64,000 nucleotides of DNA from Sphingomonas sp. dw_22 (GTDB lineage Bacteria; Pseudomonadota; Alphaproteobacteria; Sphingomonadales; Sphingomonadaceae): positions 1-64,000 of the forward strand of contig NZ_JAAVVE010000009.1 in the NCBI RefSeq assembly GCF_018449795.1, written 5' to 3'. Positions 39,136 through 51,450 of this stretch are shown piece by piece; positions within the stretch are counted from its first letter, which is position 1, and every line of letters begins with the position of its first letter. A program made the position numbers and the translations under genes. The notes beneath the pieces are model-generated. The model was not told the origin of the DNA. It was given only the letters and a program-made list of their open reading frames with translations, and did no database searches.

Positions 39136-39990
39136 TCAGCCTTGCTTGCCGGCTCCGTCGTCCTTGGCCTTGCCCTTCCCGAAGGTCCGGATCGCGATCC
39201 ACACGCCGCCCGCCGCGACGACCACCGCGGCCAGCGCGATCAGCCATTTCTCCAGCGCGCTCAGCACCCGCGCACCATGGTCGATCTTCTCCTCCAGCGC
39301 CTTGGTCCGGTTCTCGCGCCGCTGGGCCTCGGTCACGGCGACATCGATGTCGATCGGCTTGCGCGCCAGGTCGTAGCGCGAGCGCGAGCCGTCGGGCGCC
39401 GTCGCGTCCACGGAAATGGTGAGCAGCAGCTTCTGCGGCCCCGCCGCCTTCGCCGTGATCCGCCATTGCCAGGCTTCACTGCGATCGGCCGCCAGCGTCT
39501 TCTGCTGCGGTCCCTGCGGCGCGATGTCGAATCCGCCGCCGGTGAGCGTCGCCGTCATGAAATGCCCCACGGGCGTCCGCACCTCGACATGCTGCGATTC
39601 GTTGCCGCCCACCGATTCGTGAACCTCCGCCGCATCGGCCTTCTTGCCCACGGCGAGCACCAGGTCGCGACTTTCGCCGACCACCATCTCCCTCGGCGGA
39701 TTGAACACGCCGAGCCCCGCGTCGAGCGTCGCCTTCTCCTGCGTGAAGCGCCGGCATTGCGCCGCGCTCGTCGTGTAATCGACGGCGGGGCAATAGGCGT
39801 CCTCTTCCGCCGCCTTCGCTATCACGTTGCCGGCTATGGCGACGTTCTCGTCCACCGCCACCGATTCGGCATTGTCTGCATATTCATCTGCATATTCGGC
39901 GCTGGCGTTTTCGGTGGCCGCTTCGTTCGCCGCATTGCATCCGGAGAGCAACGCCAGCGCGAGCACGGGCAACAGGACAAGTCGTCGCAT
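39136..39990 (-). CDS. Lipoprotein with C-terminal membrane helix
   Basis: The 284-residue protein begins with a lipobox (LALALLSGC, Cys at residue 18), followed by an Ala/Glu/Asn-rich linker and a beta-rich region (about 85-210). A helical, charged segment (TKALEEKIDHGARVLSALEKW) leads to one membrane helix (about 248-268) and a basic tail. A lipid anchor plus a C-terminal helix is an odd pairing; it could bridge inner leaflet sites. No family is recognised. The region just downstream on this strand has no gene before the PRC-barrel gene. Confidence 0.75.
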   Translation of the reverse strand: MRRLVLLPVLALALLSGCNAANEAATENASAEYADEYADNAESVAVDENVAIAGNVIAKAAEEDAYCPAVDYTTSAAQCRRFTQEKATLDAGLGVFNPPREMVVGESRDLVLAVGKKADAAEVHESVGGNESQHVEVRTPVGHFMTATLTGGGFDIAPQGPQQKTLAADRSEAWQWRITAKAAGPQKLLLTISVDATAPDGSRSRYDLARKPIDIDVAVTEAQRRENRTKALEEKIDHGARVLSALEKWLIALAAVVVAAGGVWIAIRTFGKGKAKDDGAGKQG

Positions 39991-40092
39991 CGCTTCCTCC
40001 CTGGGAGCAAAGTTCGTGCGACCGCGCCTTCGGTTTTCCGGCTGTGGTATGGAGGATATTCCCGCCCGCGCCCAAGTACAATACTCGGCGCG

Positions 40093-40169
<77 letters not shown>

Positions 40170-40214
40170 TTGCTCAAGCGAGGAGGCGGCCACTAGCCGC
40201 CGGATTCGGGGGTG

Positions 40215-41417
40215 TCAACCGGATTGGTCGCGGTTTGCGCGACGATGGGGCCGCGCCTCCTCAGGATCGCTCACCAGCGTACCGTGCTCGAACAGGAATC
40301 CGGCGATATCGGGTTTGCCGGCCGCGTTCAGCACGGTCTGGATGATGATGAGCAGCGGCACCGCGAGCAGCGCGCCGGTGGTGCCCCACACCCATCCCCA
40401 GAAGCTCAGCGAGATAAGAATCATGATCGGATTGATCGTCAGGCGATGCCCGACGATCAGCGGCGTCACGAAATTCGCCTCGATCAGGTGCGCGCCGATC
40501 ATGATGGCCGGGGGCACCATCGCCCAGCCGAACTCGCCGAAGCTCATCAACCCGCCGATCGCCAGCAGGAACGCCGCGATCACCGGCCCGATATACGGGA
40601 TGTAGTTGAGCAGCGCGACGATGCCGCCCCACATCAGCGGCGTCGGCATGCCCAGCATCCACAGCGCGCCCGCCACGATCAGCCCCAAGGTGAAGTTGAT
40701 GAGCGTGATCGTGCCCAGATAGGCCGAGGTGTCGTCCACCACGTCCTGGATCACCCGCGCGGTCGCCATCGCGCCGCCGAAGCTCGATCGCGAGGTGATC
40801 GCCCCGCGCCGCAGCCGGGTCCAGCCCGAGAGGAAGAAATAGATCACCAGGATCGCGAAGAACATCTCGATCAGCGCGGACGGCGCCGAGGTGGTGAACA
40901 GGTCGAGAATCGAATGCGGCGGCGCAGCCTGCACCGTGGTCGTCTGGCGCACCGGCGCCGTGGCGAAGTTGGTCAGCGTCTTGTTCACGAACCGCTCCAG
41001 ATTCGCATAGAAGCGAATCAGGGGCTCCAGATTGTGCTGGATCTGCGGGATGCTCTCGGGCAGCCGCCTTATCCATTGCCAGGCCGGCACCACGATCGAG
41101 GCGAGCGCGACGTTCGCCGCGACCAGGAACAGCAGGACGCAGATGAGCGCGGCGAGCGGCGCGGGCATGCGGTGCCGCTCCAGCCATTCGAGCAAGGGCA
41201 CCAGCGCGATCGCGATCACCAGTGCGGCGGTGAGCGGCAGGAAGAAAGGCGATCCGGCCTGCAGCGCGAAGGGCAGCGCCAGCAGCAGCCCGATCCCGGC
41301 GATCAGCACCAGCGCCGCCATCAGCCGGTCGCGTTTCAGCCCATTGCCGATGCTCTCCTGGAATTCGGACGGGCCGAGCGGATCGCCCCCGCCCCCCGTC
41401 GGCACGCCGTCACTCAT
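40215..41417 (-). CDS. AI-2E family transporter (PerM-like)
   Basis: I choose the ATG giving MSDGVPTGGGGDPLGP because GAGG lies in front of it; a GTG 42 bases upstream is possible. The 400-residue protein has about eight membrane helices in two halves with a soluble middle part (residues 125-190) and the conserved C-terminal glycine motif LLNYIPYIGPVIAAF. The family includes the autoinducer-2 exporter TqsA and other permeases; substrate is unknown. It converges on tRNA-Asp and diverges from glpK. Confidence 0.88.
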   Translation of the reverse strand: MSDGVPTGGGGDPLGPSEFQESIGNGLKRDRLMAALVLIAGIGLLLALPFALQAGSPFFLPLTAALVIAIALVPLLEWLERHRMPAPLAALICVLLFLVAANVALASIVVPAWQWIRRLPESIPQIQHNLEPLIRFYANLERFVNKTLTNFATAPVRQTTTVQAAPPHSILDLFTTSAPSALIEMFFAILVIYFFLSGWTRLRRGAITSRSSFGGAMATARVIQDVVDDTSAYLGTITLINFTLGLIVAGALWMLGMPTPLMWGGIVALLNYIPYIGPVIAAFLLAIGGLMSFGEFGWAMVPPAIMIGAHLIEANFVTPLIVGHRLTINPIMILISLSFWGWVWGTTGALLAVPLLIIIQTVLNAAGKPDIAGFLFEHGTLVSDPEEARPHRRANRDQSG

Positions 41418-41482
41418 GTCCTCGCCGCCGATCGTTCCGCGAATATCGTCCACTTCCACCCTTTCCGCTGCTCCTTACCCTA

Positions 41483-41512
41483 CGAGTCTGCGAGACTCGG
41501 GGCAACGCCCCG
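41483..41512. promoter_or_regulatory. Two adjacent perfect palindromes upstream of glpK
   Basis: CGAGTCT-GCG-AGACTCG (41483-41499) and CGGGGC-AAC-GCCCCG (41498-41512) overlap by two bases, in the divergent region between the AI-2E-type gene and glpK. They could be operators or transcript hairpins. No regulator is adjacent. Confidence in a regulatory role is low. Confidence 0.3.
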
Positions 41513-41548
41513 GTTCCCCCCGCCGCCGATCCCCGCTAGCCTCGGCAC

Positions 41549-43009
41549 ATGGGCGACAAGATCCTCGTCATCGACGAAGGCACCACCTCGGCACGCGCGA
41601 TGCTGTTCGCGGCGGACGGCGAATGCCTGGGCAGCCATTCCGCCGAGCTCACCCAGCATTATCCCGCTCCGGGTCTGGTTGAGCACGACGCCGCCGAGAT
41701 CTGGCGCCGCAGCCTAGAATGCGCGCAGGCAATGGTCGCCCAGGCCGGCGGCCCTGACCGGATCGCCGCGATCGGCATCACCAACCAGCGCGAGACGATC
41801 GTCTTCTGGGACAAGACCACCGGCGAGCCCCTCGCCCCCGCGATCGTCTGGCAGGATCGGCGCAGCGCCCCGCTCTGCCGCAGCCTGCGGGAGGCCGGCG
41901 AGGAACCCGGCGTTCAGGCGCGGACCGGTCTGCTGCTCGATCCCTATTTCTCGGGCACCAAGATCGCCTGGGCGATGGAGTATTGGCCGCAGTTGAAGGA
42001 AGCGGGCGAGCGGCTCGCGATCGGCACCGTCGAAAGCTGGCTGGTGTGGAAGCTCACCGGCGGCCTCCACATCACCGATGCCACCAATGCCTCGCGCACG
42101 CTGCTCATGGGCCTGGGTAGCGGCGCCTGGAGCGACGGGCTGCTCGACATGTTCCACGCCCCGCGTGAGGCGCTGCCCGAGATCGTCGACTGCGCGGGGC
42201 AGTTCGGCACCACCAAGCTGTTCGGCGGCGAAATCCCGATCTGCGGGCTGGCCGGCGACCAGCAATCCGCCACGATCGGCCAAGCCTGCCTCGCCCGCGG
42301 CCAGACCAAGGCGACCTATGGCACCGGCGCTTTCGTCCTCACCAATGCGGGCGCGACGCCGCCCAATTCGAAGAACCGCCTGCTCTCCACGGTGCTCTGG
42401 CAATTGAACGGCCGCCGCACCTATGCGCTCGAAGGCTCGGTGTTCGTCGCCGGCAGCCTGATCCAGTGGCTGCGCGACTCGATCCGCCTGATCGAGACCG
42501 CGCAGGAGACCGAGGCCCTCGCCCGCTCGGTTGCCGACAATGGCGGCGTCTATATGGTCCCCGCGCTGAGCGGCCTGGGCGCGCCCTGGTGGGAGCCGGA
42601 CGCACGCGCCGCCATGTCGGGCCTCAGCTTCTCCGCCACCCGCGCGCATATCGTCCGCGCCGCGCTGGAGGCAATGGCGCACCAGAGCCACGACCTGAAG
42701 ACCGCCTTCGCCGCCGACGGTGCCGATTGGGCGAGCCTGCGCATCGACGGCGGCATGGTCACCAACGACTGGATCGCCCAGGATCTGGCGGACATGCTCG
42801 CCCTCCCCGTCGATCGCCCCGATTTCGCGGAGACGACGGCGCTCGGCGCGGCGATGCTGGCGGGGGTGGGATGCGGCATGTTCTCCGGGCTGGAGGAAGC
42901 CGCCGCGATGCGCGGCGCCGGCCGGACCTTCGAACCGCAACTGGGCGAAGATGCCCGCCTCGCCAGGCTCCAGGGCTGGAAGCAAGCGGTGGAGGGCGTG
43001 CTGCGCTGA
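41549..43009 (+). CDS. glpK: Glycerol kinase
   Basis: The 486-residue FGGY kinase phosphorylates glycerol to glycerol-3-phosphate. The N-terminal lobe has VIDEGTTSARAMLF, then TNQRETIVFWDKTTGEP and IVWQDRR; the C-terminal lobe has CGLAGDQQSATIGQ and ATYGTGAFVLTN. These are the canonical sugar and ATP motifs. No glpF or glpD is adjacent, so it stands alone next to the divergent AI-2E-type gene. Two palindromes lie just upstream. Confidence 0.94.
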   Translation: MGDKILVIDEGTTSARAMLFAADGECLGSHSAELTQHYPAPGLVEHDAAEIWRRSLECAQAMVAQAGGPDRIAAIGITNQRETIVFWDKTTGEPLAPAIVWQDRRSAPLCRSLREAGEEPGVQARTGLLLDPYFSGTKIAWAMEYWPQLKEAGERLAIGTVESWLVWKLTGGLHITDATNASRTLLMGLGSGAWSDGLLDMFHAPREALPEIVDCAGQFGTTKLFGGEIPICGLAGDQQSATIGQACLARGQTKATYGTGAFVLTNAGATPPNSKNRLLSTVLWQLNGRRTYALEGSVFVAGSLIQWLRDSIRLIETAQETEALARSVADNGGVYMVPALSGLGAPWWEPDARAAMSGLSFSATRAHIVRAALEAMAHQSHDLKTAFAADGADWASLRIDGGMVTNDWIAQDLADMLALPVDRPDFAETTALGAAMLAGVGCGMFSGLEEAAAMRGAGRTFEPQLGEDARLARLQGWKQAVEGVLR

Positions 43010-43105
43010 GAATTAATCAGGCGCGCCATGTCCTCATTCGTTGACTTGCCCGGCGCACGGCGCGATGGCTCGATAACCGGAGTCGGACTGAAAAGGAGAC
43101 GGGGG

Positions 43106-43456
43106 ATGGATATCGACGCGCGCGAACAGGCACTGCGCCGCCACGAGAGCCTCGAATATATCGGCCTTCGCGCCCAGGCGACCATGGTCGGCCTGTCGCA
43201 GCTCTGCACCGAGCTGGTCGCGGCCGGCGTGCTGAGCGACGATGCGATCGGCCGGATCAAAGACGCGATCCGCCAGGACATCTCGGTCTCGCGACCCCGC
43301 ATCCGCAATCACGCCGAGTTCGACCAGGCATTGAAGGTCCGGCTCGACGCGATCTTCCCTCCGCACCCGGACGCCCGGCCCAGCGCCCCGATCGGCACCG
43401 CGGCAGACATGGAATCGGCGATCGGCACGAGCCCCAGCGACCTGCGGGAAGACTGA
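43106..43456 (+). CDS. Small protein of unknown function
   Basis: The 116-residue protein starts at ATG nine bases after AAAGGAGAC, with MDIDAREQALRRHESLEYIG. It is soluble and mostly helical to residue 80 with a Pro/Ala/Ser-rich tail. I do not recognise a domain. It sits between glpK and a convergent acyl-CoA ligase, with a family-A repeat after its stop. Confidence 0.65.
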   Translation: MDIDAREQALRRHESLEYIGLRAQATMVGLSQLCTELVAAGVLSDDAIGRIKDAIRQDISVSRPRIRNHAEFDQALKVRLDAIFPPHPDARPSAPIGTAADMESAIGTSPSDLRED

Positions 43457-43507
43457 GTCTCCAAGACGGATCGACATTCCCGCGAGTGGGGATGGGCAAG
43501 CCCAATC

Positions 43508-43615
43508 GTCACCCCGGCCGAAGTGCCGGGGTCCACTCCTCCGCGAACGAGCCCCTATAAGTTCAAGCGACTCTCCCAGCATCCCGGTGGACCCCGGCAC
43601 TTCGGCCGGGGTGAC
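43508..43615. repeat. Inverted-repeat element, family A, with perfect 29-bp arms
   Basis: Arms at 43508-43536 (beginning GTCACCCCGGCCGAAGTGCC) and 43587-43615 are exact inverse copies and enclose 50 bases. It lies between the convergent 116-residue gene and the acyl-CoA ligase gene, so it can act as a two-way terminator or barrier. It is the most regular copy of the family in the window. Confidence 0.9.
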
Positions 43616-43662
43616 GGAATGGAGGATTGCCGGCTTGCACCGACACTGAATGTCGATCCAAC

Positions 43663-45411
<1,749 letters not shown>

Positions 45412-45568
45412 GCGAGCTCTCTCCGTCGAATCTGAATGTTGGGTTTGGCAAGGATGCCGCACCGTCGGCAACGTTAGTGTTGATTCGCGCCGCGCTCAAG
45501 GCAATAGGAGTGGCGCGCACGCAAGAAGGCGCGAGTCCGTGGATTCGAACAAGAGGTATGCCCGCAGC

Positions 45569-46789
<1,221 letters not shown>

Positions 46790-46804
46790 AAACTGGAGAA
46801 ATCA

Positions 46805-48829
46805 ATGTCCGTCATCACCACCAGCCGCCAGGGCGACGTCCTGATCCTCACATCGGACAATCCGCCGGTGAACGCGCTCGGCGCCGCGGTGCGCCAGGGC
46901 CTCCAGGCCGGGATCGAGGAAGCGAAGAACGACGAGACCATCAAGGCCGTCGTCATCATCTGCGCCGGCAAGACCTTCTTCGCGGGCGCCGACATCACCG
47001 AGTTCGGCAAGCCGATGCAGGAGCCGTCGCTGCCGGTGCTGGTCGACCAGATCGAGGCATTGGACAAGCCGGTGATCGCCGCGGTCCACGGCACCGCGCT
47101 CGGCGGCGGCTGCGAAGTCGCGCTCGCCTCGCACTATCGCATCGCCGTCCCCTCGGCGAAGTTCGGCCTGCCCGAAGTCAAGCTCGGCATCCTGCCCGGC
47201 GCCGGCGGCACCCAGCGCATGCCGCGCGTCGCCGGCGTGGCGTTCGCGCTCGAGCTGGCCGCCAAGGGCGATCCCGTCTCCGCCGGCCAGGCCAGGGAAG
47301 CCGGGCTGGTCGATCGCCTCGCAGGCGAGGACAGCCTGCTCGCCGACGCGGTGGCCTTCGCCAACGAAGTCGTCGGCAAGCCGATCTCGCGCTCCAGCGA
47401 GCGCCCCGTCACCGTCGATCCGGCGGTGTTCGAGGCTTTCCGCAAGACCAACGCCAAGCGCTTCCGCGGTTTCGAGGCGCCCGCGACGATCATCGACCTG
47501 ATCGAGAAGACCGCCGGCACCCCCTATGCCGAGGGCGTCCAGGCCGAGCGGATGGGCTTCATGAAGCTCATCATGGGCACGCAATCGGCGGCGCTCCGCC
47601 ACATCTTCTTCGCCGAGCGCAAGGCGTCGAAGATCGACGGCATTCCCGAAGACATCAAGCTGCGCGACATCAGGCGCGTCGGCGTGATCGGCGCCGGCAC
47701 GATGGGCGGCGGCATCAGCATGAACTTCCTCTCGGCCGGCGTCCCCGTGACGATCGTCGAGATGGCGCAGGAAGCGCTCGACCGCGGCACCGGCACGATC
47801 CGCAGGAATTACGAGGCCACCGCCGCCAAGGGCCGCATGACCGCCGAGCAGGTCGAAGGCGCGATGGGCTTGCTCAAGCCCACGCTCAATTTCGACGATC
47901 TCGCCGAATGCGATCTCATCATCGAGGCGGTCTATGAGAGCATGGACGTCAAGAAGGAGGTCTTCGGCCGGCTCGACAAGATCGCCAGGCCCGGCGCGAT
48001 CCTCGCCTCGAACACCAGCTATCTCAACATCGATGAGATCGCCGCCAGCACCTCGCGCCCGCAGGACGTGCTCGGCCTGCATTTCTTCTCGCCGGCCAAC
48101 GTGATGAAGCTGCTGGAGATCGTCCGCGGCGCGAAGACCGCCGACGATGTGCTCGCCACCGCCATGGCGATCTCGAAGAAGATCCGGAAGGTCGCGGTGG
48201 TCGCCGGCGTCTGTTACGGCTTCATCGGCAATCGCATGCTGATGCCGCGCCAGGTCGAGGCGATGAAGCTCCTCATGGAAGGCGCCACGCCGGAGCAGAT
48301 CGATCGCGTCCATGTCGCGTTCGGCATGCCGATGGGGCCGTTCCAGATGAGCGACCTCGCCGGCGTCGACATCGGCTGGCACCGCGATCCGACCCGCATC
48401 GAGAATATTCGCGACGCCCTCGCCGCCGAGGGCCGCTGGGGCCAGAAGACCGGCAAGGGCTTCTACGATTATGACGAGAAGCGGACTCCTTCGAACAGCC
48501 CGCGCGTCGCCGAGATCATCGAGGATTTCCGCAAGAAGACCGGCGCGGCGCAGCACGAAGTCACCGACGAGGAGATCGTCGAGCGCACCCTCTATCCGAT
48601 GGTCAACGAAGGCGCGCTGATCCTGGCGGAAGGCATGGCCCAGCGCGCGTCGGACATCGATGTGGTGTGGATCTACGGCTATGGCTGGCCGGTCTATCGC
48701 GGCGGCCCGATGTTCTGGGCCGATACCGAGGGTCTCAAGAAGATCGTCGCGGGGCTGGAGAAGCACGGCTTCGAAGTCGCCCCCCTGCTCCGCGAAAAGG
48801 CCGAGAAGGGCGAACGTTTCAACAAGTGA
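46805..48829 (+). CDS. Bifunctional enoyl-CoA hydratase / 3-hydroxyacyl-CoA dehydrogenase (FadB/FadJ-like)
   Basis: The 674-residue protein has an enoyl-CoA hydratase domain (residues 1-190: [45 protein letters not shown]) fused to an NAD-binding dehydrogenase domain ([17 protein letters not shown] near residue 300) and a C-terminal helical domain. It carries out the second and third steps of beta-oxidation. It follows the hydrolase gene by 15 bases and precedes the paired acyl-CoA dehydrogenases. Confidence 0.94.
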   Translation: MSVITTSRQGDVLILTSDNPPVNALGAAVRQGLQAGIEEAKNDETIKAVVIICAGKTFFAGADITEFGKPMQEPSLPVLVDQIEALDKPVIAAVHGTALGGGCEVALASHYRIAVPSAKFGLPEVKLGILPGAGGTQRMPRVAGVAFALELAAKGDPVSAGQAREAGLVDRLAGEDSLLADAVAFANEVVGKPISRSSERPVTVDPAVFEAFRKTNAKRFRGFEAPATIIDLIEKTAGTPYAEGVQAERMGFMKLIMGTQSAALRHIFFAERKASKIDGIPEDIKLRDIRRVGVIGAGTMGGGISMNFLSAGVPVTIVEMAQEALDRGTGTIRRNYEATAAKGRMTAEQVEGAMGLLKPTLNFDDLAECDLIIEAVYESMDVKKEVFGRLDKIARPGAILASNTSYLNIDEIAASTSRPQDVLGLHFFSPANVMKLLEIVRGAKTADDVLATAMAISKKIRKVAVVAGVCYGFIGNRMLMPRQVEAMKLLMEGATPEQIDRVHVAFGMPMGPFQMSDLAGVDIGWHRDPTRIENIRDALAAEGRWGQKTGKGFYDYDEKRTPSNSPRVAEIIEDFRKKTGAAQHEVTDEEIVERTLYPMVNEGALILAEGMAQRASDIDVVWIYGYGWPVYRGGPMFWADTEGLKKIVAGLEKHGFEVAPLLREKAEKGERFNK

Positions 48830-48832
48830 CCA

Positions 48833-48938
48833 ACTCCCTCTCCCCACCGGGGAGAGGGCCGGGGAGAGGGGAAGTGCGGCGAACTCGCGGCTCCTGCCCC
48901 TCTCCCAACGCTCTCCCGAAGGGGAGAGAGCTTTTTTG
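48833..48938. repeat. Inverted-repeat element, family B, between fadB-like and acyl-CoA dehydrogenase genes
   Basis: The stretch has arms CTCCCTCTCCCCACCGGGGA and CTCTCCCGAAGGGGAGAG with a 40-base middle. It shares the repeated G/C-run pattern of the copies at 26690, 50106 and 57270. Confidence 0.75.
48911..48937 (+). terminator. Terminator-like hairpin inside family-B element
   Basis: CTCTCCC-GAAG-GGGAGAG followed by AGC and six T forms an intrinsic-terminator shape on the plus strand, between the FadB-like gene and the first acyl-CoA dehydrogenase. It may reduce readthrough so that downstream genes are expressed at lower level. Confidence 0.5.
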
Positions 48939-48948
48939 GGGATAGGAA

Positions 48949-50106
48949 ATGACCCAAGACCTCACCCAATTCCGCGTCGAAACCCGCGCCTGGCTGGAGG
49001 AGAACTGCCCGCCCACCATGCGCACCCCAGCACGCGGCGAGAAGGACGCCACCTGGGGCGGCCGCAACCCGGTCTATGCCCATCCCGACCAGAAGCTCTG
49101 GATGGACCGCATGGGCGCGCGCGGCTGGACGGTGCCCGATTGGCCGAAGACATATGGCGGCGGCGGCCTCAGCCCGGCCGAGACCAAGATCCTGCGCGAG
49201 GAAATGGCGCGGCTCCAATGCCGCAATCCGCTCAACAGCTTCGGCATCTCGATGCTCGGGCCGGCGCTGCTCAAATACGGCACCGAGGCGCAGAAGCTCG
49301 AGCACCTCCCGAAGATCGCCCGCGGCGAGATCCGCTGGTGCCAGGGCTATTCCGAGCCCAATGCCGGCTCCGACCTCGCCGGCCTGCAGACCAGCGCCGA
49401 GGATGCCGGCGACCATTTCATCGTCAACGGCCAGAAGGTCTGGACCTCTTACGCCGACCAGGCCGACTGGATCTTCTGCCTTGTCCGCACCGACAGGGCC
49501 ACCAAGCAGGGCGGCATCAGCTTCCTCCTGTTCGACATGGCCTCGCCCGGCGTGAGCACGAAACCGATCCTGCTGATCTCGGGCTATTCCCCCTTCTGCG
49601 AGACATTCTTCGACAATGTGAAGGTGCCCAAGGCGAACCTGCTCGGCGAACTGAACAAGGGCTGGGACGTCGCCAAATATCTGCTCGGCCATGAGCGCGA
49701 GATGATCTCCGGCATGGGACTGGGCAGCAGCGGCACCGATCCGCTGGCCGAGGCGGCGCGCAAGGGCGTCGACCCAATCCTGCGCGGCCAGATCGCGCTG
49801 TTCGAGGTCCGCGCCAAGGCGTTCGCGGCGATGTCCGAGCGCTTCATCGACAAACTCAAGGCCGGTCGCGCCCACCCCGCCCAGCCGAGCATGATGAAGT
49901 ACTACGGCACCGAGCTGAACAAGGCCCGGCACGAGCTGCTGATGGCCGCGGGCGGCTCCGATGCTCTCGAATGGGAAAGCGAGCGTTCCCAGGGCGGCGC
50001 GGCCCCGCGCGCGTGGCTCCGCACCAAGGCCAATTCGATCGAAGGCGGCACCAGCGAGATCCAGCTCAACATCATCGCCAAGCGGATACTCGACCTCCCT
50101 TCTTAA
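48949..50106 (+). CDS. Acyl-CoA dehydrogenase, subunit with catalytic Glu
   Basis: The 385-residue protein has the family N-, middle and C-terminal domains. It contains GYSEPNAGSDLAGL (flavin), LLHERE-like LLGHEREMI, and the C-terminal SIEGGTSEIQLNIIAKRIL, whose Glu matches the catalytic base in the YEGT motif. It is followed by a second, shorter acyl-CoA dehydrogenase that lacks this motif, which suggests a heteromeric enzyme of two unequal subunits, as known for sterol side-chain dehydrogenases. It probably oxidises acyl-CoA with FAD. Confidence 0.9.
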   Translation: MTQDLTQFRVETRAWLEENCPPTMRTPARGEKDATWGGRNPVYAHPDQKLWMDRMGARGWTVPDWPKTYGGGGLSPAETKILREEMARLQCRNPLNSFGISMLGPALLKYGTEAQKLEHLPKIARGEIRWCQGYSEPNAGSDLAGLQTSAEDAGDHFIVNGQKVWTSYADQADWIFCLVRTDRATKQGGISFLLFDMASPGVSTKPILLISGYSPFCETFFDNVKVPKANLLGELNKGWDVAKYLLGHEREMISGMGLGSSGTDPLAEAARKGVDPILRGQIALFEVRAKAFAAMSERFIDKLKAGRAHPAQPSMMKYYGTELNKARHELLMAAGGSDALEWESERSQGGAAPRAWLRTKANSIEGGTSEIQLNIIAKRILDLPS

Positions 50107-50205
50107 GCCCTCTCCCCTCCGGGGAGAGGTTGGGAGAGGGGCAAGTGCAGCCCACTCTCGACAGGCCCCTCTCCCAGCCCTCTCCCCCGATAGGTAGAGG
50201 GAACA
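50106..50205. repeat. Inverted-repeat element, family B, between the two acyl-CoA dehydrogenase genes
   Basis: The arms CCCTCTCCCCTCCGGGGAGAG and TCTCCCAGCCCTCTCCCCC, with a middle of about 40 bases, repeat the pattern of the copy at 48833. It lies inside the operon, 12 bases before the start of the second dehydrogenase gene. Confidence 0.65.
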
Positions 50206-50217
50206 AGGAAAGACGAA

Positions 50218-51324
50218 ATGCCCCTTTACCTCACCGACGAACAGACGATGCTCCGCGACACCGCGAAGGACTTCGTCGCCGAGCACGCCCCCGTCAGCCA
50301 CATGCGCTCCCTGCGCGACGCGAACGACGCCGCCGGCTTCTCCCGCACGCTCTGGAAGCAGTTCGCCGAAATGGGCTTCACCGGCATCCTGATCCCCGAG
50401 AGGGACGGCGGCCTCGGCCTCGGCCATGTCGAGGCGGGCGTGGTGTTGGAGGAGATCGGCCGCAACCTCTCGCCCTCCCCCTTCCTCGCTACCGCCGTCG
50501 CCGCGGTCGAGGCGCTGAAGGGCACCGCCCATGCCGCACGCTGGTTCCCTGGCATCCTTGCCGGCGAGACCGTCGCCGCGCTCGCCATCGACGAAGGCCC
50601 CAAGCATGACGGCCGGATCGCGATGCAGGCCGAACGATCCGGCAACGGCTTCCGCCTGACCGGCGCCAAGCAGTTCGTGGCGCACGGCCATGTCGCCGAC
50701 CTGCTGTTGGTCGCCGCCCGAACCGAAACCGGCACCACCCTGTTCGCCGTCCCGCGCGACGCAAAGGGCCTCACTGCCACGCCCGAGCGCCTCGCCGATG
50801 CCAGCATCGCCGCGCGCCTTCAATTCGAGGGCGTCGAAGTCGATGCCGATGCCGTGATCGGCGAGGTCGATCGCGGCGACGCCCCCCTCGCCCGCCTGCT
50901 CGCCGCGGGCCGCGCCGGTGCCTCGGCCGAACTGCTCGGCGTCGGCGGCGGCGCGATGGACATGACCGTCTCCTATCTCCGCGAACGCAAGCAGTTCGGC
51001 GTCGCGATCGGCAGCTTCCAGGCGCTCCAGCACCGCGCCGCGCATCTCTATTCCGAAATGGAGGTCGCCCGCGCCGCCGTGCTCAAGGCCCAGCAGTCGC
51101 TCGACGCCGGCCAGGACGCGACGGAAGCGGTGTCGGTCGCCAAGGCGATGACCGGCCTCGCCACCACCCTCGCGGTGCAGGAGGGCATCCAGATGCACGG
51201 CGGCATCGGCATGACCGACGAATATGACATCGGCTTCTTCATGAAGCGCGCCCGCGGCCTCGCCGAGCTGTTCGGCGACGCGAATTTTCATGCGGACGCG
51301 CTGGCGCGGGCGGCGGGCTATTGA
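50218..51324 (+). CDS. Acyl-CoA dehydrogenase, non-catalytic-type partner subunit
   Basis: The 368-residue protein has the same fold as its neighbour but ends with DANFHADALARAAGY and lacks the YEGTSxIQ region that supplies the catalytic Glu. It keeps the conserved MHGGIGMTDEYDIGF stretch. Paired genes of this kind form alpha2beta2 acyl-CoA dehydrogenases in steroid and branched-chain degradation. The start ATG has AGGAAAGAC before it. It is probably co-expressed with the gene upstream. Confidence 0.87.
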   Translation: MPLYLTDEQTMLRDTAKDFVAEHAPVSHMRSLRDANDAAGFSRTLWKQFAEMGFTGILIPERDGGLGLGHVEAGVVLEEIGRNLSPSPFLATAVAAVEALKGTAHAARWFPGILAGETVAALAIDEGPKHDGRIAMQAERSGNGFRLTGAKQFVAHGHVADLLLVAARTETGTTLFAVPRDAKGLTATPERLADASIAARLQFEGVEVDADAVIGEVDRGDAPLARLLAAGRAGASAELLGVGGGAMDMTVSYLRERKQFGVAIGSFQALQHRAAHLYSEMEVARAAVLKAQQSLDAGQDATEAVSVAKAMTGLATTLAVQEGIQMHGGIGMTDEYDIGFFMKRARGLAELFGDANFHADALARAAGY

Positions 51325-51353
51325 TGGGAAGCAGCAGCCCTTCCCGCCTTCCC

Positions 51354-51435
51354 GTCACCCCGGCGAAGGCCGGGGTCCAGGAGTCGCGGGCAACACGGCT
51401 TGTGGCCCTGGATCCCGGCCTTCGCCGGGATGACG
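51354..51435. repeat. Inverted-repeat element, family A, upstream of tesB
   Basis: Arms GTCACCCCGGCGAAGGCCGG and the inverse GGCCTTCGCCGGGATGACG are about 28 bases each with a 30-base loop. It ends 16 bases before the tesB start and so lies between two genes of the same orientation. Confidence 0.85.
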
Positions 51436-51450
51436 ATCGGGAGTATGCCC

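Noticed and set aside
43010..43105. TTGACT at about 43043 and GATAAC at about 43074 as a promoter for the 116-residue gene
   Set aside because: The spacing is about 25 bases, far too long for a sigma-70 promoter.
46802..48847. Long open frame on the minus strand opposite the FadB-like gene (about 680 codons)
   Set aside because: It is a high-GC codon-periodicity shadow; the plus-strand frame carries clear hydratase and dehydrogenase motifs, and the shadow has no recognisable domain.
48694..51291. 865-codon open frame opposite the two acyl-CoA dehydrogenase genes
   Set aside because: It runs across two real genes and a repeat with biased composition (Ala/Gly/Arg-rich) and no motifs.
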